The translations under genes and the position numbers were made by a program. DNA of 64,000 nt from DATARH01 sp963712835 (GTDB lineage Bacteria; Pseudomonadota; Alphaproteobacteria; ATCC43930; CGMCC-115725): positions 115,275-179,274 of the forward strand of contig CAVQJJ010000014.1 of the NCBI GenBank assembly GCA_963712835.1. Reading direction: 5' to 3'. Below, one piece after another: positions 42,883 through 51,646 of the stretch (the stretch's first letter is position 1; each line of letters begins with the position of its first letter). A model generated the notes under the pieces. The model saw only the letters and a list, made by a program, of their open reading frames with translations, was not told the origin of the DNA and ran no database searches.

Positions 42883-44289
42883 GTGGCCGAAGCCGTGCTT
42901 GAGTCAGCCGTGCCCGTCGCTACCATCGCCGCGCGGATGGACCGGCTGCCCCCATCCTGGTACATGCGCCGGTTTATCGTCCTCTTGGCGCTGGGCGCGT
43001 TTTTCGATGTGTTCGACAACGGCCTCATCTCGTTCATTGCGCCCGGCCTCTACAAAGCCGGCATCATGGTGCCGACGACGCAAGGCTTTTTCGACGTCCA
43101 CGGATATGCGAGCCTGATCGCCGCGACCTTTGCCGGCATGTTCATCGGCACGCAAGGCCTGTCACCGCTGTGCGACCATTTCGGCCGGCGCACGGTGTTC
43201 ACCTTCGCGCTCTGCTGGTACTCGATCTGCACCCTCATCATGTCGCTGCAGTCGACCGATGTCGGCCTGGTGTTCTGGCGCTTCCTGTGCGGGATCGGCA
43301 TCGGCGTCGAGTTCGTGACGATTGACACCTATCTCTCCGAGCTTGTGCCGATGGAGCGGCGGGGCAAGGCCTTTGCGTTCACCTCGCTGATCGGCACCAC
43401 GGCCTATCCGATCACCGCGTTTCTCGCCTGGGCCTTCGTGCCTTACATGCCGCTCAACATCGACGGCTGGCGCTGGGTCGGGCTGATCGCCGCGGTGGGC
43501 GCGATCATCGCCTGGCTCCTGCGGCTGGGCCTGCCGGAATCGCCGCGTTGGCTGGCGGCGCACGGCCGGCGCGAAGAAGCCGAGCGCATCACCGCGATGA
43601 TCGAGGCGCGGGTCCAGGCGAGCAATGGCGGCAGGCCGCTGCCGCCGCCGCGCGTCATCGCCGACGAAGTCGAAGTCGGCAAGGGCGCCTTCGCCGAGAT
43701 GTTCAACGAAACCTATCGCAACCGCACGATCATGCTGATCATCTTCCAGCTGCTGCAGACGGTCGGCTATTACGGCTTCACCAGCTGGGTCCCGACGCTG
43801 CTTCTCGCGCAGGGGATCAACATCACCAAGTCGCTCGCCTACACCATCATCATCGCCGCGGCGAATCCGCTCGGCTCGCTGGCCGCGACGCAATTCGCCG
43901 ACAAATGCGAGCGCAAATGGCAGCTCGCCTTCGCCGCGCTGGGGATCGCAGGCTTCGGCCTCATCTTCGCGCAGATGACCTCGGCGCCGGGGATCATGTC
44001 GATCGGCGTCTGCATCGCCTTCTGCAACACGGTGCTCGCCTATTCGCTGCACGCCTACCAGTCGGAGCTTTATCCGACGCGCATCCGCGCCCGCGCGGTC
44101 GGCTTCACTTATGGCTGGAGCCGGTTCAGCACGATCTTCATCGGCTTTATCATCGCGTTCTGCCTGAGGAACTACGGCACGATGGGCGTCTTCACGTTCA
44201 TCGCCGGGTCGATGATCATCGTGTTCTTCATCATCGCGCTGATGGGCCCGCGCACTACAGGCCTCAGGCTCGAGGCGATTTCGCGATAG
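42883..44289 (+). CDS. MFS transporter (sugar/organic-acid symporter type)
   Basis: A 468-residue protein with about twelve membrane helices. Motif A reads PLCDHFGRRTVFTFAL, the fourth-helix motif is FLCGIGIGVEFVTIDTYLSE, and after helix 6 comes RLGLPESPRWLAAHGRREEA, which is the PESPR signature of the sugar-porter and metabolite:H+ symporter groups. YPTRIRARAVGFTYGWSR is the equivalent C-terminal motif. GGGGAGGG lies six bases before the GTG at 42883. The substrate is unknown. Confidence 0.88.
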   Translation: MAEAVLESAVPVATIAARMDRLPPSWYMRRFIVLLALGAFFDVFDNGLISFIAPGLYKAGIMVPTTQGFFDVHGYASLIAATFAGMFIGTQGLSPLCDHFGRRTVFTFALCWYSICTLIMSLQSTDVGLVFWRFLCGIGIGVEFVTIDTYLSELVPMERRGKAFAFTSLIGTTAYPITAFLAWAFVPYMPLNIDGWRWVGLIAAVGAIIAWLLRLGLPESPRWLAAHGRREEAERITAMIEARVQASNGGRPLPPPRVIADEVEVGKGAFAEMFNETYRNRTIMLIIFQLLQTVGYYGFTSWVPTLLLAQGINITKSLAYTIIIAAANPLGSLAATQFADKCERKWQLAFAALGIAGFGLIFAQMTSAPGIMSIGVCIAFCNTVLAYSLHAYQSELYPTRIRARAVGFTYGWSRFSTIFIGFIIAFCLRNYGTMGVFTFIAGSMIIVFFIIALMGPRTTGLRLEAISR

Positions 44290-44297
44290 ATTTGGTC

Positions 44298-44385
44298 GTC
44301 ATTGCGAGCGCAGCGAAGCAATCTCCTTCCGTCTTGGCCCTAAGCGGGGGAGGTTGCCGCGGCGCCTTTGGCGCCTGGCAATGAC
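44298..44385. repeat. GTCATTGCGAG-type inverted repeat, copy 1
   Basis: GTCATTGCGAGCGCAGCGAAGCAATCT at the left end (44298 on) and GCGCCTGGCAATGAC at the right (to 44385) are inverted with GTCATTGC/GCAATGAC ends. A second copy lies at 62337-62430. It sits between convergent transport and dehydrogenase genes, where it may act as a transcript end. Confidence 0.65.
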
Positions 44386-44392
44386 GGTGGGG

Positions 44393-45175
44393 TTACTGCG
44401 CCACCCAGCCGCCGTCGATCGACAGCGCCGCGCCGGTCATCGTCGATGCCGCGTCACTGCACAGGAACACCGCGAGGCCGCCGATCTTCTCCGGCGTCGT
44501 GTATTGCAGCATCGGCTGCTTCTCGCGCAGCAGATCGTCGTGCGCCTGTTGGTAGGGAATGCCCTGCGCGGCGGCGCGCGCCTCGATCTGCTTCTTGACC
44601 AGGTCGGTCAGCACCCAGCCCGGGCAGATCGCGTTGCAGGTGACGCCCTGATTTGCCGCCTCGATCGCGATGACCTTGGTCATCCCAACAAGTCCGTGCT
44701 TGGCGGTGACATAGGCGGCCTTCTCGCCGCTGGCGACGAGCCCATGCGCCGAGGCGATGTTGATGATGCGCCCCCAGCCCTTCCCGGTCATGTATGGCAG
44801 CGCCGCCTTGCTTGCATGGAACGCGGCCGACAGGTTGATCGCGATCACCGCGTCCCAGCGTTCCTCGGGGAAGTCGACAACCTTGGCAACATGCTGGATG
44901 CCGGCATTGTTGACGAGGATGTCGACCCCGCCCAACTGTTCGACCGTCGTCTTGACCATGGCGTGAATATCGGCCGGCTTCGACATATCGGCCGGCGAAT
45001 AGGCGACACGCACCTTGTGTTCGTCGCCGAGCCGCTTGGCGATCGCTGAGATACTCGCGGGATCTCCGAACCCGTTCAGCATGACGTCGCAGCCTTCGGC
45101 GGCAAACGCGCTGGCGATGCCGAGGCCGATTCCGCTGGTCGAGCCAGTGACAATGGCGATTTTGCCCTGCAACAT
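44393..45175 (-). CDS. Short-chain dehydrogenase, probably 3-hydroxybutyrate dehydrogenase
   Basis: A 260-residue classical SDR. Cofactor motif is TGSTSGIGLGIA, the NNAG motif is LVNNAGIQHVA, and catalytic Ser, Tyr and Lys are in IINIASAHGLVAS and KAAYVTAKHGL. The C-terminal EKQPMLQYTTPEKIGGLAVF and SIDGGWVAQ match D-3-hydroxybutyrate dehydrogenases, which feed polyhydroxybutyrate breakdown products into acetoacetate. The ATG at 45175 is nine bases from GGGAGG and gives the normal length; an ATG two codons earlier is less well spaced. Confidence 0.85.
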   Translation of the reverse strand: MLQGKIAIVTGSTSGIGLGIASAFAAEGCDVMLNGFGDPASISAIAKRLGDEHKVRVAYSPADMSKPADIHAMVKTTVEQLGGVDILVNNAGIQHVAKVVDFPEERWDAVIAINLSAAFHASKAALPYMTGKGWGRIINIASAHGLVASGEKAAYVTAKHGLVGMTKVIAIEAANQGVTCNAICPGWVLTDLVKKQIEARAAAQGIPYQQAHDDLLREKQPMLQYTTPEKIGGLAVFLCSDAASTMTGAALSIDGGWVAQ

Positions 45176-45200
45176 AAACATGGTCCTCCCGGCGGAAGAC

Positions 45201-47007
45201 TTACTCCTGCGCCGGGATGCGGCGCAATGCGACCGGTTCGGCGAAGCCTTTGACGCGCGCGGCCTCGGCCTTTGCGTCGAGCGTGGCGAGCCGCTCGGCA
45301 ATGCCCGGCTCGCCGGCCATCGTTTCCGAGAGCACGATGTCGCCGCCGGCGCTCTCGCCCTGCAGCCGCGCCGCGAGGTTGACGGTGCTGCCGAAATAAT
45401 CGAGCCGGTCGTTCAGGGTCACCGCGATGCAGGCGCCGCTATGCAGCCCGATCTTGACCAGGATCGCCACGCCCTCGGCCCCCGTCTCGGCGGCGAGATG
45501 GCGGTTGAACGCGGCGATGTCGTCGCGGATCGCCAGCGCCGCGTCGAGCGCGTTCGCCGGATCGGTGAAGGCCGCCATCACCGCATCGCCGATCGTCTTG
45601 ACCACCGCGCCGTCATGCTCGCGCACCGCCCGCGTCAGCACCGCATAGTGCTCGCGCACAAAGCCGTAGGCGCGCGCGTCGCCGACCCGGTTGTAAAGGT
45701 CGGTCGAGCCCTTGATGTCGGTGAACAGGAAGGCGATGCGCCCGATCGCCACCTGGTCGCCGGGACGCAGCACCGCATCGGCGAAGAGGTCGCGAAACGC
45801 CTGCATCGTTGTCGCTTCATGCGCGGTCAACGCGTCCTGCGCCCAGCGCCGATCCTCGATCACCAGCGTCTGCGTATGGCGGCTGTCGTTGCGCGCGACG
45901 ATTCGGCCCGGTTCGCCCAATGTACCGAGCACGGGATCGCCGTCGCCCAGCGCGATTTCCGGCGTCCGGCCATCGACGATGTTGAACTCCACGCTACCGC
46001 CCGGCTCGACGGTGCGGCCCCGGTAGAGGCCGTCGGGCAGGTTCGCGTCGATCTCCGCCTGCTCACCTGGCGCGAGGCGCTGCTGCACCTTAATGTGCTC
46101 GGACAGTAGCGGGCTCGCCAAGCAATAGCCGCCGGCGCCGAGTTCACGCACGCTCGCGGCGGGCTCGAACGTGACCTCGACATTGCGCGTGAAATCGCGC
46201 TCGTAATCGATATTGCAGGACGAGCAATGCGCGCCCTGCGGCAGCTGGTCGAGGCTCGTCGCGGTGAGCTTGGCGCCGCGGCATTGCGGGCAGACCAGGT
46301 CCCAGCGCAAGGTCAGCAAGCCCTCGCGTACCGCCGCGAGGCAGGTTTCGATCGCCAGGCGCGGCGCCACCCGCCAGCGCCGCGCCAGCGCGCGCGGCCG
46401 CATGCGTTCGAGTTCGGTTTCGGGCGCGCCGAGCAAATGATCGGCGAGCTTCAGGGCGGCTTCGTGACCGCGTTCGGCGAGCGCCTTCGCCTGCGTCGTG
46501 ACCCGGCTCTTTATCGCCGGCGAGACGGCGGCCGCGGCGTCGGCGAAATCGGGCGGGTGGTTCATCTCCGCGAAATGTGCCGCCTCGCGGAAATGCCGGT
46601 CGAACGTCTTGCCGGCGTTTTTGAGGCCGCCGCAGTGCATCGCTAGCGCCAGCGGCCAGCACAATTCGAAGGTCGAGCGATAACGCAGCCGCGTGCCGCC
46701 CGGTTCGGAGTTCGAGCACAATCCGGCTGTTGAGGCCGCGGATCAGCCGGCTGCGGAACCGCCGCTCATGGCGATAGCTTCGTCCGGCGACCCATTCCGG
46801 CACGCCCTCTTCCCAAGCGATCGTCATCCCGAAGCGACGTGCGCTGCCGATGCGTTCGACCGTCCCGTCGGGAAGCGGGGTATCGGTAACCGTGTAGCGC
46901 GGAAATCCGGCGGCCTCGCCGATCTTCGCGGTGTCGGCGACAAACGGCCACAGCGCCTCGGGCGAGGCGGCGAAATGCCACTCCCATTCGCGCTCGACGA
47001 CCGCCAT
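45201..47007 (-). pseudogene. Adenylate/guanylate cyclase with SRPBCC and zinc-ribbon regions, frameshifted
   Basis: The N-terminal part (ATG 47007, MAVVEREWEWHFAASPEALW to LNSRIVLEL) is an SRPBCC-like module. It loses frame at 46707-46708. The rest is open from EPGGTRLRYRSTFELCWPLA to the stop at 45201 and contains a CPQCRG...CSSCN zinc ribbon, a beta-sandwich-like region, and a class III cyclase domain. Metal-binding Asp residues lie in AFLFTDIKGST and KTIGDAVMAAF, and transition-state residues in FGSTVNLAARL. Deleting one G restores a protein of about 600 residues. A sequencing error and a recent pseudogene cannot be told apart here. Confidence 0.8.
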
Positions 47008-47101
47008 TGCGCCTTCCCGCGGCAATTACGCAAAGGACTATACCGGGGTTTCGCTGCCAGACCCGATTGCAATGGCGTGAAGGCCGAGCTAATCAACCCC
47101 C

Positions 47102-47443
47102 ATGCCGTCGAAAAAAAACCCCCTGAACCTCAACCCGCTGCAGCTCAAGACGCTGACCCTGTTGCAGGCTTTGTCCGTGCTGCCGAATTCGAAGCCCGGT
47201 GAGGCCGAAGGCAGCGTGCTCCTGACCAGCCTGCCCGACCCCCATGGCGACCATTTCCACCTGGGCGACGCGGTCGTCGCGGCAAAGGACGCGACCGGCC
47301 TGCGCAACCCGGCGGTTTGGGCGGCGCTGGAGCGCAAGGGGCTCGTCAAGACGCAATTCCCGCAATCGGCGACGCTGCTCGCCGCTGGCTGCGAATACGA
47401 TACTGGCCTCACGCACACGATCCTGCACCGCGCAAGCCACTAG
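47102..47443 (+). CDS. Small conserved hypothetical protein
   Basis: A 113-residue protein starting MPSKKNPLNLNPLQLKTLTL and continuing with LLTSLPDPHGDHFHLGDAVV and NPAVWAALERKGLVKTQFPQ. The His/Asp cluster in PHGDHFHLGD might bind metal. Residues 65-95 (AVVAAKDATGL to LVKT) look like a small winged-helix-like unit. No signal peptide. I do not recognise the family, though it looks like a real gene from its codon usage and isolated position. Confidence 0.55.
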   Translation: MPSKKNPLNLNPLQLKTLTLLQALSVLPNSKPGEAEGSVLLTSLPDPHGDHFHLGDAVVAAKDATGLRNPAVWAALERKGLVKTQFPQSATLLAAGCEYDTGLTHTILHRASH

Positions 47444-47486
47444 CCCTGTATCGACGATTGGGCGTCGTTCGAGGCTCCAGGCGGTC

Positions 47487-47632
47487 GCACCTCAAAGGGC
47501 CGACTTGAAATGGATTCAAAGTTTCCGATGAGCCGGACTTCTTCGTCTTTCCAACCCTGGGCTCCGCTTTCGCAGGGGAGACGATAATTGTTTGGCTGGG
47601 TTGATTTCATTTTGAGTCCGACTCTGAGGTGC
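47487..47632. repeat. Long palindromic element, copy B (146 bp)
   Basis: GACTTGAAATGGATTCAA (47502-47519) and TTGATTTCATTTTGAGTC (47601-47618) are imperfect inverted ends, extended outward by GCACCTCA (47487) and TGAGGTGC (47632). Right-hand sequence GGGAGACGATAATTGTTTG and CGACTCTGAGGTGC is identical to copy A at 5589-5809. The centre of copy A (about 90 bases) is absent here. Confidence 0.7.
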
Positions 47633-47673
47633 CTCGTGTAGCGCGGCGCCGAGGGGCACGGCCGGCCGTCCAG

Positions 47674-48543
47674 TCACCAATTGAACCTGGCGCTCACCAT
47701 CGTCGGCTTTACCCCGGCCACCGCCGCGGCGGCCTCGACGCGCGCGAGATCGAGCGCTCCGGTGGGGGCGAATTCCTCGACATGGATGCCCTGGCCGGCG
47801 ATCAACAGGCTGTCGATCTCCGCGCCGTTAGCGCCGGCGATATCGGTGCGCAAGCTGTCGCCAACCGCCAGAATGCGTCGCCTGTCCGCGATTCCGAGCA
47901 GCTTGAAGCACGACCCGTACACCGACGGGTACGGCTTGCCGTGCCACCTCACCTGGCCGCCGATCTCCTCGTAATGCACCGCCAGCGCGCCGGCGCAAAG
48001 CGCCAGCTGCGTCCCGTGATTGACCATCAGATCGGGGTTGGCGCAGACCATCTTGAGCCCGCGCTCGCGCGCCGCGCCGAGGAGCGGCGCATAATCCTCG
48101 ATCGTGTCATCCCATCCGGCCGGGCCGGTGTTGAGGACGAACTCAGCCGCCGCGGCACCTTCGACATAGTCGAGATCGAGACCGTGGCGAATTTCGAGGT
48201 CGCGGTCGGAGCAGATATGCAGGCATTTGCGGCCGAGCCCGGCATAGAACGGGTCCGTGCGGTCTTTCAGGTATTGCCACGCCTCCTCGCCCGACGACAT
48301 GACCGCGTGGTAGAGATCTTGCGGCACGCCGATCGCGGTGATGCGGTTGACGACGTCGTAGGCGCGGCGCGGCGCGTTCGACAACAGCGCCACGCGCTTC
48401 CCGGCGTCGAGCAGCGCGCGCAGGCAATCCAGCACGTCCGGATATGGCTTCACCCCGTCATGTACAACCCCCCAGAGGTCGAGCACAAACCCGTCGTAAT
48501 CGGCGGCGATCTCGCGCAGCCCGGTGATCTCGTGCAGCGTCAT
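47674..48543 (-). CDS. HAD-superfamily hydrolase, subfamily IIA (TIGR01459 type)
   Basis: A 289-residue HAD phosphatase of the NagD-like IIA group. Motif I is FVLDLWGVVHDG with the nucleophile Asp, motif II is the Ser in VALLSNAPRR, the Lys is in RWHGKPYPSVYG, and motif III is AVGDSLRTDIAGAN. The LWGVVHDG form is the mark of the alphaproteobacterial TIGR01459 family. The substrate is unknown; a sugar or nucleotide phosphate is likely. The ATG at 48543 begins MTLHEITGLREIAADYDGFV; a longer frame overlaps the pyrD 3' end and is spurious. Confidence 0.9.
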   Translation of the reverse strand: MTLHEITGLREIAADYDGFVLDLWGVVHDGVKPYPDVLDCLRALLDAGKRVALLSNAPRRAYDVVNRITAIGVPQDLYHAVMSSGEEAWQYLKDRTDPFYAGLGRKCLHICSDRDLEIRHGLDLDYVEGAAAAEFVLNTGPAGWDDTIEDYAPLLGAARERGLKMVCANPDLMVNHGTQLALCAGALAVHYEEIGGQVRWHGKPYPSVYGSCFKLLGIADRRRILAVGDSLRTDIAGANGAEIDSLLIAGQGIHVEEFAPTGALDLARVEAAAAVAGVKPTMVSARFNW

Positions 48544-48619
48544 GCCTGTCTGCTGGGTTGGAAGCGAAGGGAATCGCTTTCTAGCACGGCCCGCCGAAGG
48601 AGGGGATTTTTCGCGGCTA

Positions 48620-49801
48620 TTAGGCAGCGCTGCTTTCGGGCACGACCTGAGGTGGGTTGGCCTTTTGCCGTTGTGTAGCCAGAAGCTCCGTCGTGCGGCG
48701 CATTTCGTGACGCATCGACCGAGACATGTGACCCTTATGATCCGCACCAACCGCCTCGGTGATGCTGGAAAAACCATCGGCAGACAGCAATTCGACGAGC
48801 CTCGCCTTCATGCGGGTTACGAGGCCGATCCCGCCGAAAATCAATCCACTATAAATTTGTACGAGCGACGCCCCGGCACGAATTTTGGCGTACGCGTCTT
48901 CCGCGCTCGATATCCCGCCGACACCGATGAGCGGTATGCGGCCGGAGGTGAGTCGGTACATCTCGAACAGCAAATTTGTTGACGCTTCAAACAGCTGAGG
49001 ACCGCTGAGGCCACCTTGTTCGCTAGCCTCCCAACTCTTGAGATCAGTTGGCCTCGCTAACGTCGTGTTCGCGACAATGATTCCGTCGATGCCGAGTGCA
49101 AGCGCCACCGCAGCGATGTCGGAACACTCTTCCTGAGACAGGTCAGGCGCGATCTTTACGAGCAGCGGCAGCCTAATCTCGGTTCGATCCCGCGCCTCGA
49201 TCAGCTCCATCATCAATGCTTCAAGTGGAGCGCGTCTCTGTAAATCGCGAAGGCCCGGAGTATTTGGTGATGAAATGTTCACGACAAGATAGTCCGCCAG
49301 TGGCGTCATCCGTCGAATGCCCTCGATGTAATCAGAGCTTACAATTGTTGTATTGCGATTTTTACCGATATTAACGCCAAGAATACCGCGCTGCTTCTTC
49401 CGCCGTTTAAGACGGTTTTCAACTATGTCTAACCCAGCGCTCGGAAAACCCATTCTATTAATGATCGCTTTGTCTTGATCTAGTCGGAACAATCGGGGCA
49501 ACGCGTTCCCTGTTTGCTTCCGAGGTGTGACTGTCCCTACCTCAACCGCGCCGAAGCCCCGTTTGAGAAGCTCATCAGGAACTCGGGCGTCCTTATCAAA
49601 CCCCGCGGCAACCCCCACCGGATTATCAAAGCGGAGACCCCAGAGCGACTGACCGAGGCTGGGGTGATCCCGATGGTCCGCTCGCTCGGTAGATGCGAGA
49701 AATCCGAGCCCTGCTCGTAGAGCAAGCAGCGCCACTTTGTGAGCTGTTTCAGGTGGCAGCCGCCAAAGCAACTGACGCGCGAGGGGATAAAAATCCGGCA
49801 T
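48620..49801 (-). CDS. pyrD: Quinone-dependent dihydroorotate dehydrogenase
   Basis: A class 2 membrane-associated flavoenzyme of about 393 residues that oxidises dihydroorotate to orotate in pyrimidine synthesis. Typical parts are the N-terminal helix MPDFYPLARQLLWRLPPETA, NPVGVAAGFDKDARV, GFGAVEVGTVTPRKQTGNAL, RLFRLDQDKAIINRMGFPS, NISSPNTPGLRDLQ with the catalytic Ser, and IPLIGVGGISSAEDAYAKIR. The last 35 residues are a non-conserved tail. The gene is clearly poorer in GC than its neighbours (for example 22 G or C in bases 49321-49380). It follows no obvious operon partner. Confidence 0.95.
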   Translation of the reverse strand: MPDFYPLARQLLWRLPPETAHKVALLALRAGLGFLASTERADHRDHPSLGQSLWGLRFDNPVGVAAGFDKDARVPDELLKRGFGAVEVGTVTPRKQTGNALPRLFRLDQDKAIINRMGFPSAGLDIVENRLKRRKKQRGILGVNIGKNRNTTIVSSDYIEGIRRMTPLADYLVVNISSPNTPGLRDLQRRAPLEALMMELIEARDRTEIRLPLLVKIAPDLSQEECSDIAAVALALGIDGIIVANTTLARPTDLKSWEASEQGGLSGPQLFEASTNLLFEMYRLTSGRIPLIGVGGISSAEDAYAKIRAGASLVQIYSGLIFGGIGLVTRMKARLVELLSADGFSSITEAVGADHKGHMSRSMRHEMRRTTELLATQRQKANPPQVVPESSAA

Positions 49802-50053
49802 GTTCACCCACTGCGCCAATTAGCGGCTAAATGCGTAGCACGAGATATTGGGTCGGAATCCAATCAAGCTACAAGTCATTGTAACCGATTCGGTTTTCTG
49901 CGTGGTCAAGCCGATTCTCATACGCCGTCCCGCGAATCGGCTGACCGATACCACACGTGTTCGCTTGGTCAAACCCGCTTGGCCTGCATGGGTCAGATGC
50001 GTGCGGTACTCGAAACCCGCAGCCCGCTTTCGCGGGGGCGACGAAAGATGATC
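49802..50053. other. Gene-free stretch of lower GC
   Basis: No open frame or recognisable site was found apart from a small stem near 50018-50036 (AGCCCGCTTTCGCGGG) that resembles part of a dispersed repeat. AT-rich patches continue the composition of pyrD. Confidence 0.5.
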
Positions 50054-50836
50054 TCATACCGCAATGAACTCGGCGCGGCCGAGGCCGGAGACCTCGACCA
50101 CCGCGCGGTCACCCGGCTGGGGGAACTGGATCGGCACCGTGCTGCCGGTCATCACCACCGTGCCGCGCCTCAATGGCCGGCCGTCGGCGGCCAGCTTGTC
50201 GGCGAGCCAGGAGAGCGCGTTCAAGGGATTGCCCATGACGTCCGCGCCCTTGCCAGCGCCGATCTCGTGGCCGTTGACCGTGAGCCGGTAGGTCGCCGCA
50301 GCGAGATCGAGCTTTTTCCAGCCGGTTACCGGCGTGGCCAGCACGCAGCCGGCGTTCCACACATTGCCGGCAACCATCGAGCGCGCCGACAGCCGCTTGT
50401 AGTCGTGCCGCAAATCTTCCAGCACCTCAATTGCCGCCATGCAGCTTTCGACCGCCGCCTCGACCCGCGCACGGCCACCGCCATCGGGCAAATCGGCGCC
50501 GAGCCGCATCGCGATTTCGGTCTCGATGCCGACGCGGCAGTAATCGGCGACCCGCACCTCGGCCGGCGAGTGGCGGATTTCGCTCTGGAACATCGCGCCG
50601 TAGCAGGGCTCGTCGACGCCGCAGAGCTGCTGCATGATCGGCGTTGTCAGGCCGATCTTGTAGCCGGCCACCTGGCCGCGACGCGGCACCTCGATCGCCT
50701 CGTAGGCCTCACGCACGCGATACGCCTCGTCGAGCGTCCCGGGGATCAGCGCCTCGGGCAGGGCGTCGATCGGCTGGCGCGCTCGGAAGATCCCGCCGAT
50801 GCGTTCGGCGGTCTGGCGCGGATCAAGGGCAGGCAT
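50054..50836 (-). CDS. 2-keto-4-pentenoate hydratase / fumarylacetoacetate-hydrolase family protein
   Basis: A protein of about 260 residues of the MhpD-like hydratase/decarboxylase group that acts in meta-cleavage of catechols. Marks are EVPRRGQVAGYKIGLTTPIM, GIETEIAMRLGADLP with the metal-binding Glu pair, and MAAIEVLEDLRHDYKRLSAR. Towards the C-terminus come GNPLNALSWLADKLAADGRP and VVMTGSTVPIQF. GGGAG is spaced for the ATG at 50836. The substrate is not determined; other catabolic genes are not adjacent. Confidence 0.85.
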   Translation of the reverse strand: MPALDPRQTAERIGGIFRARQPIDALPEALIPGTLDEAYRVREAYEAIEVPRRGQVAGYKIGLTTPIMQQLCGVDEPCYGAMFQSEIRHSPAEVRVADYCRVGIETEIAMRLGADLPDGGGRARVEAAVESCMAAIEVLEDLRHDYKRLSARSMVAGNVWNAGCVLATPVTGWKKLDLAAATYRLTVNGHEIGAGKGADVMGNPLNALSWLADKLAADGRPLRRGTVVMTGSTVPIQFPQPGDRAVVEVSGLGRAEFIAV

Positions 50837-50877
50837 CGGCATCTCCCTGGCGATTGCACATAGCTCTATCTCAATTC

Positions 50878-50958
50878 GTCATACCGGCGAAGGCCGGTAT
50901 CCAGATTGTCGGTGTCCGAAGGGGCCGGGGCATGGGTCCCTGCTTCCGCCGGGACGAC
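50878..50958. repeat. GTCATACCGGCGAAGGCCGGTATCCAG-type repeat, copy 1
   Basis: The left arm starts GTCATACCGGCGAAGGCCGG and the right arm ends CTTCCGCCGGGACGAC. A matching copy lies at 60809-60885. This copy fills the divergent gap between the hydratase and DedA genes, so both promoters must lie within or beside it. Confidence 0.65.
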
Positions 50959-50978
50959 AAGCACAGTATAGGCCGTGC

Positions 50979-51599
50979 ATGGACAGCATCGTTCAGCCGA
51001 CGCTCGCCTTTATCGCCGCGCATTCGCATTGGGCGGCCGTGGTCATGTTCGTGACCGCGTTCGGCGAAAGCTTCGCGTTTCTGAGCTTGCTGTTTCCCGG
51101 AACGACGCTGCTCATCGCCGCCGGCACGCTGATGTCGGACGGAACGCTGTCGCCGACGCCGGTGCTGGTCGGCGCGGTGCTCGGCGCGACGCTCGGCGAC
51201 TCGGTATCGTACTGGATCGGACGCCGGTTCGGCGGTGCGATAGCCAAGTTGTGGCCGTTCTCGCGCCATCCCGGAATGCTGCCCGCCGGTATCCGCTTTT
51301 TCGAGAAGCACGGCGGCAAGAGCGTGGCGATCGGCCGGTTTTTCGGACCGATCCGCGCGGTGATCCCATTGGCTGCCGGGCTGATGCGGATGCCGCGCTT
51401 GTGGTTCTGGATCGCCAATATCGCGTCGGCCCTGGTGTGGGCGCCGATGCTGCTCTTTGCTGGCGATGCGGTCGGGGAGGCTGGCGACCGGCTGATCGGC
51501 GCGGGCAACACGTTTGTGCTGGTGTTCGGCGGACTCACGCTCTTTGGGATCGTCGGAATCGTCTGGGTGCTGCTGCGCGGCGCGCGGTCGAAGAGTTAG
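50979..51599 (+). CDS. DedA-family membrane protein
   Basis: A 206-residue protein of the DedA/VTT (SNARE-associated) family, thought to act as lipid transporters of undecaprenyl phosphate or phospholipids. Family marks are FGESFAFLSLLFPGTTLLIA, GDSVSYWIGRRFGG, FFEKHGGKSVAIGRFFGPIR and IPLAAGLMRMPRLWFWIANI. Four or five hydrophobic helices are visible. ATG 50979 (MDSIVQPTLAFIA) is chosen as upstream residues are encoded by the repeat. Confidence 0.9.
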   Translation: MDSIVQPTLAFIAAHSHWAAVVMFVTAFGESFAFLSLLFPGTTLLIAAGTLMSDGTLSPTPVLVGAVLGATLGDSVSYWIGRRFGGAIAKLWPFSRHPGMLPAGIRFFEKHGGKSVAIGRFFGPIRAVIPLAAGLMRMPRLWFWIANIASALVWAPMLLFAGDAVGEAGDRLIGAGNTFVLVFGGLTLFGIVGIVWVLLRGARSKS

Positions 51600-51646
51600 T
51601 ACGACATCGGCGAAGGCCGGGCGGATGCCCGACCGCACTTGATGAG

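Noticed and set aside
25415..46715. GAGTTCGA occurs at both the mreC and cyclase frameshift sites, suggesting a motif-linked sequencing error.
   Set aside because: The same word occurs in frame and undamaged elsewhere, for example in the response regulator (about 29340), panE (about 40154) and the coiled-coil gene (about 59857), and is absent at the third frameshift. Coincidence is likely.
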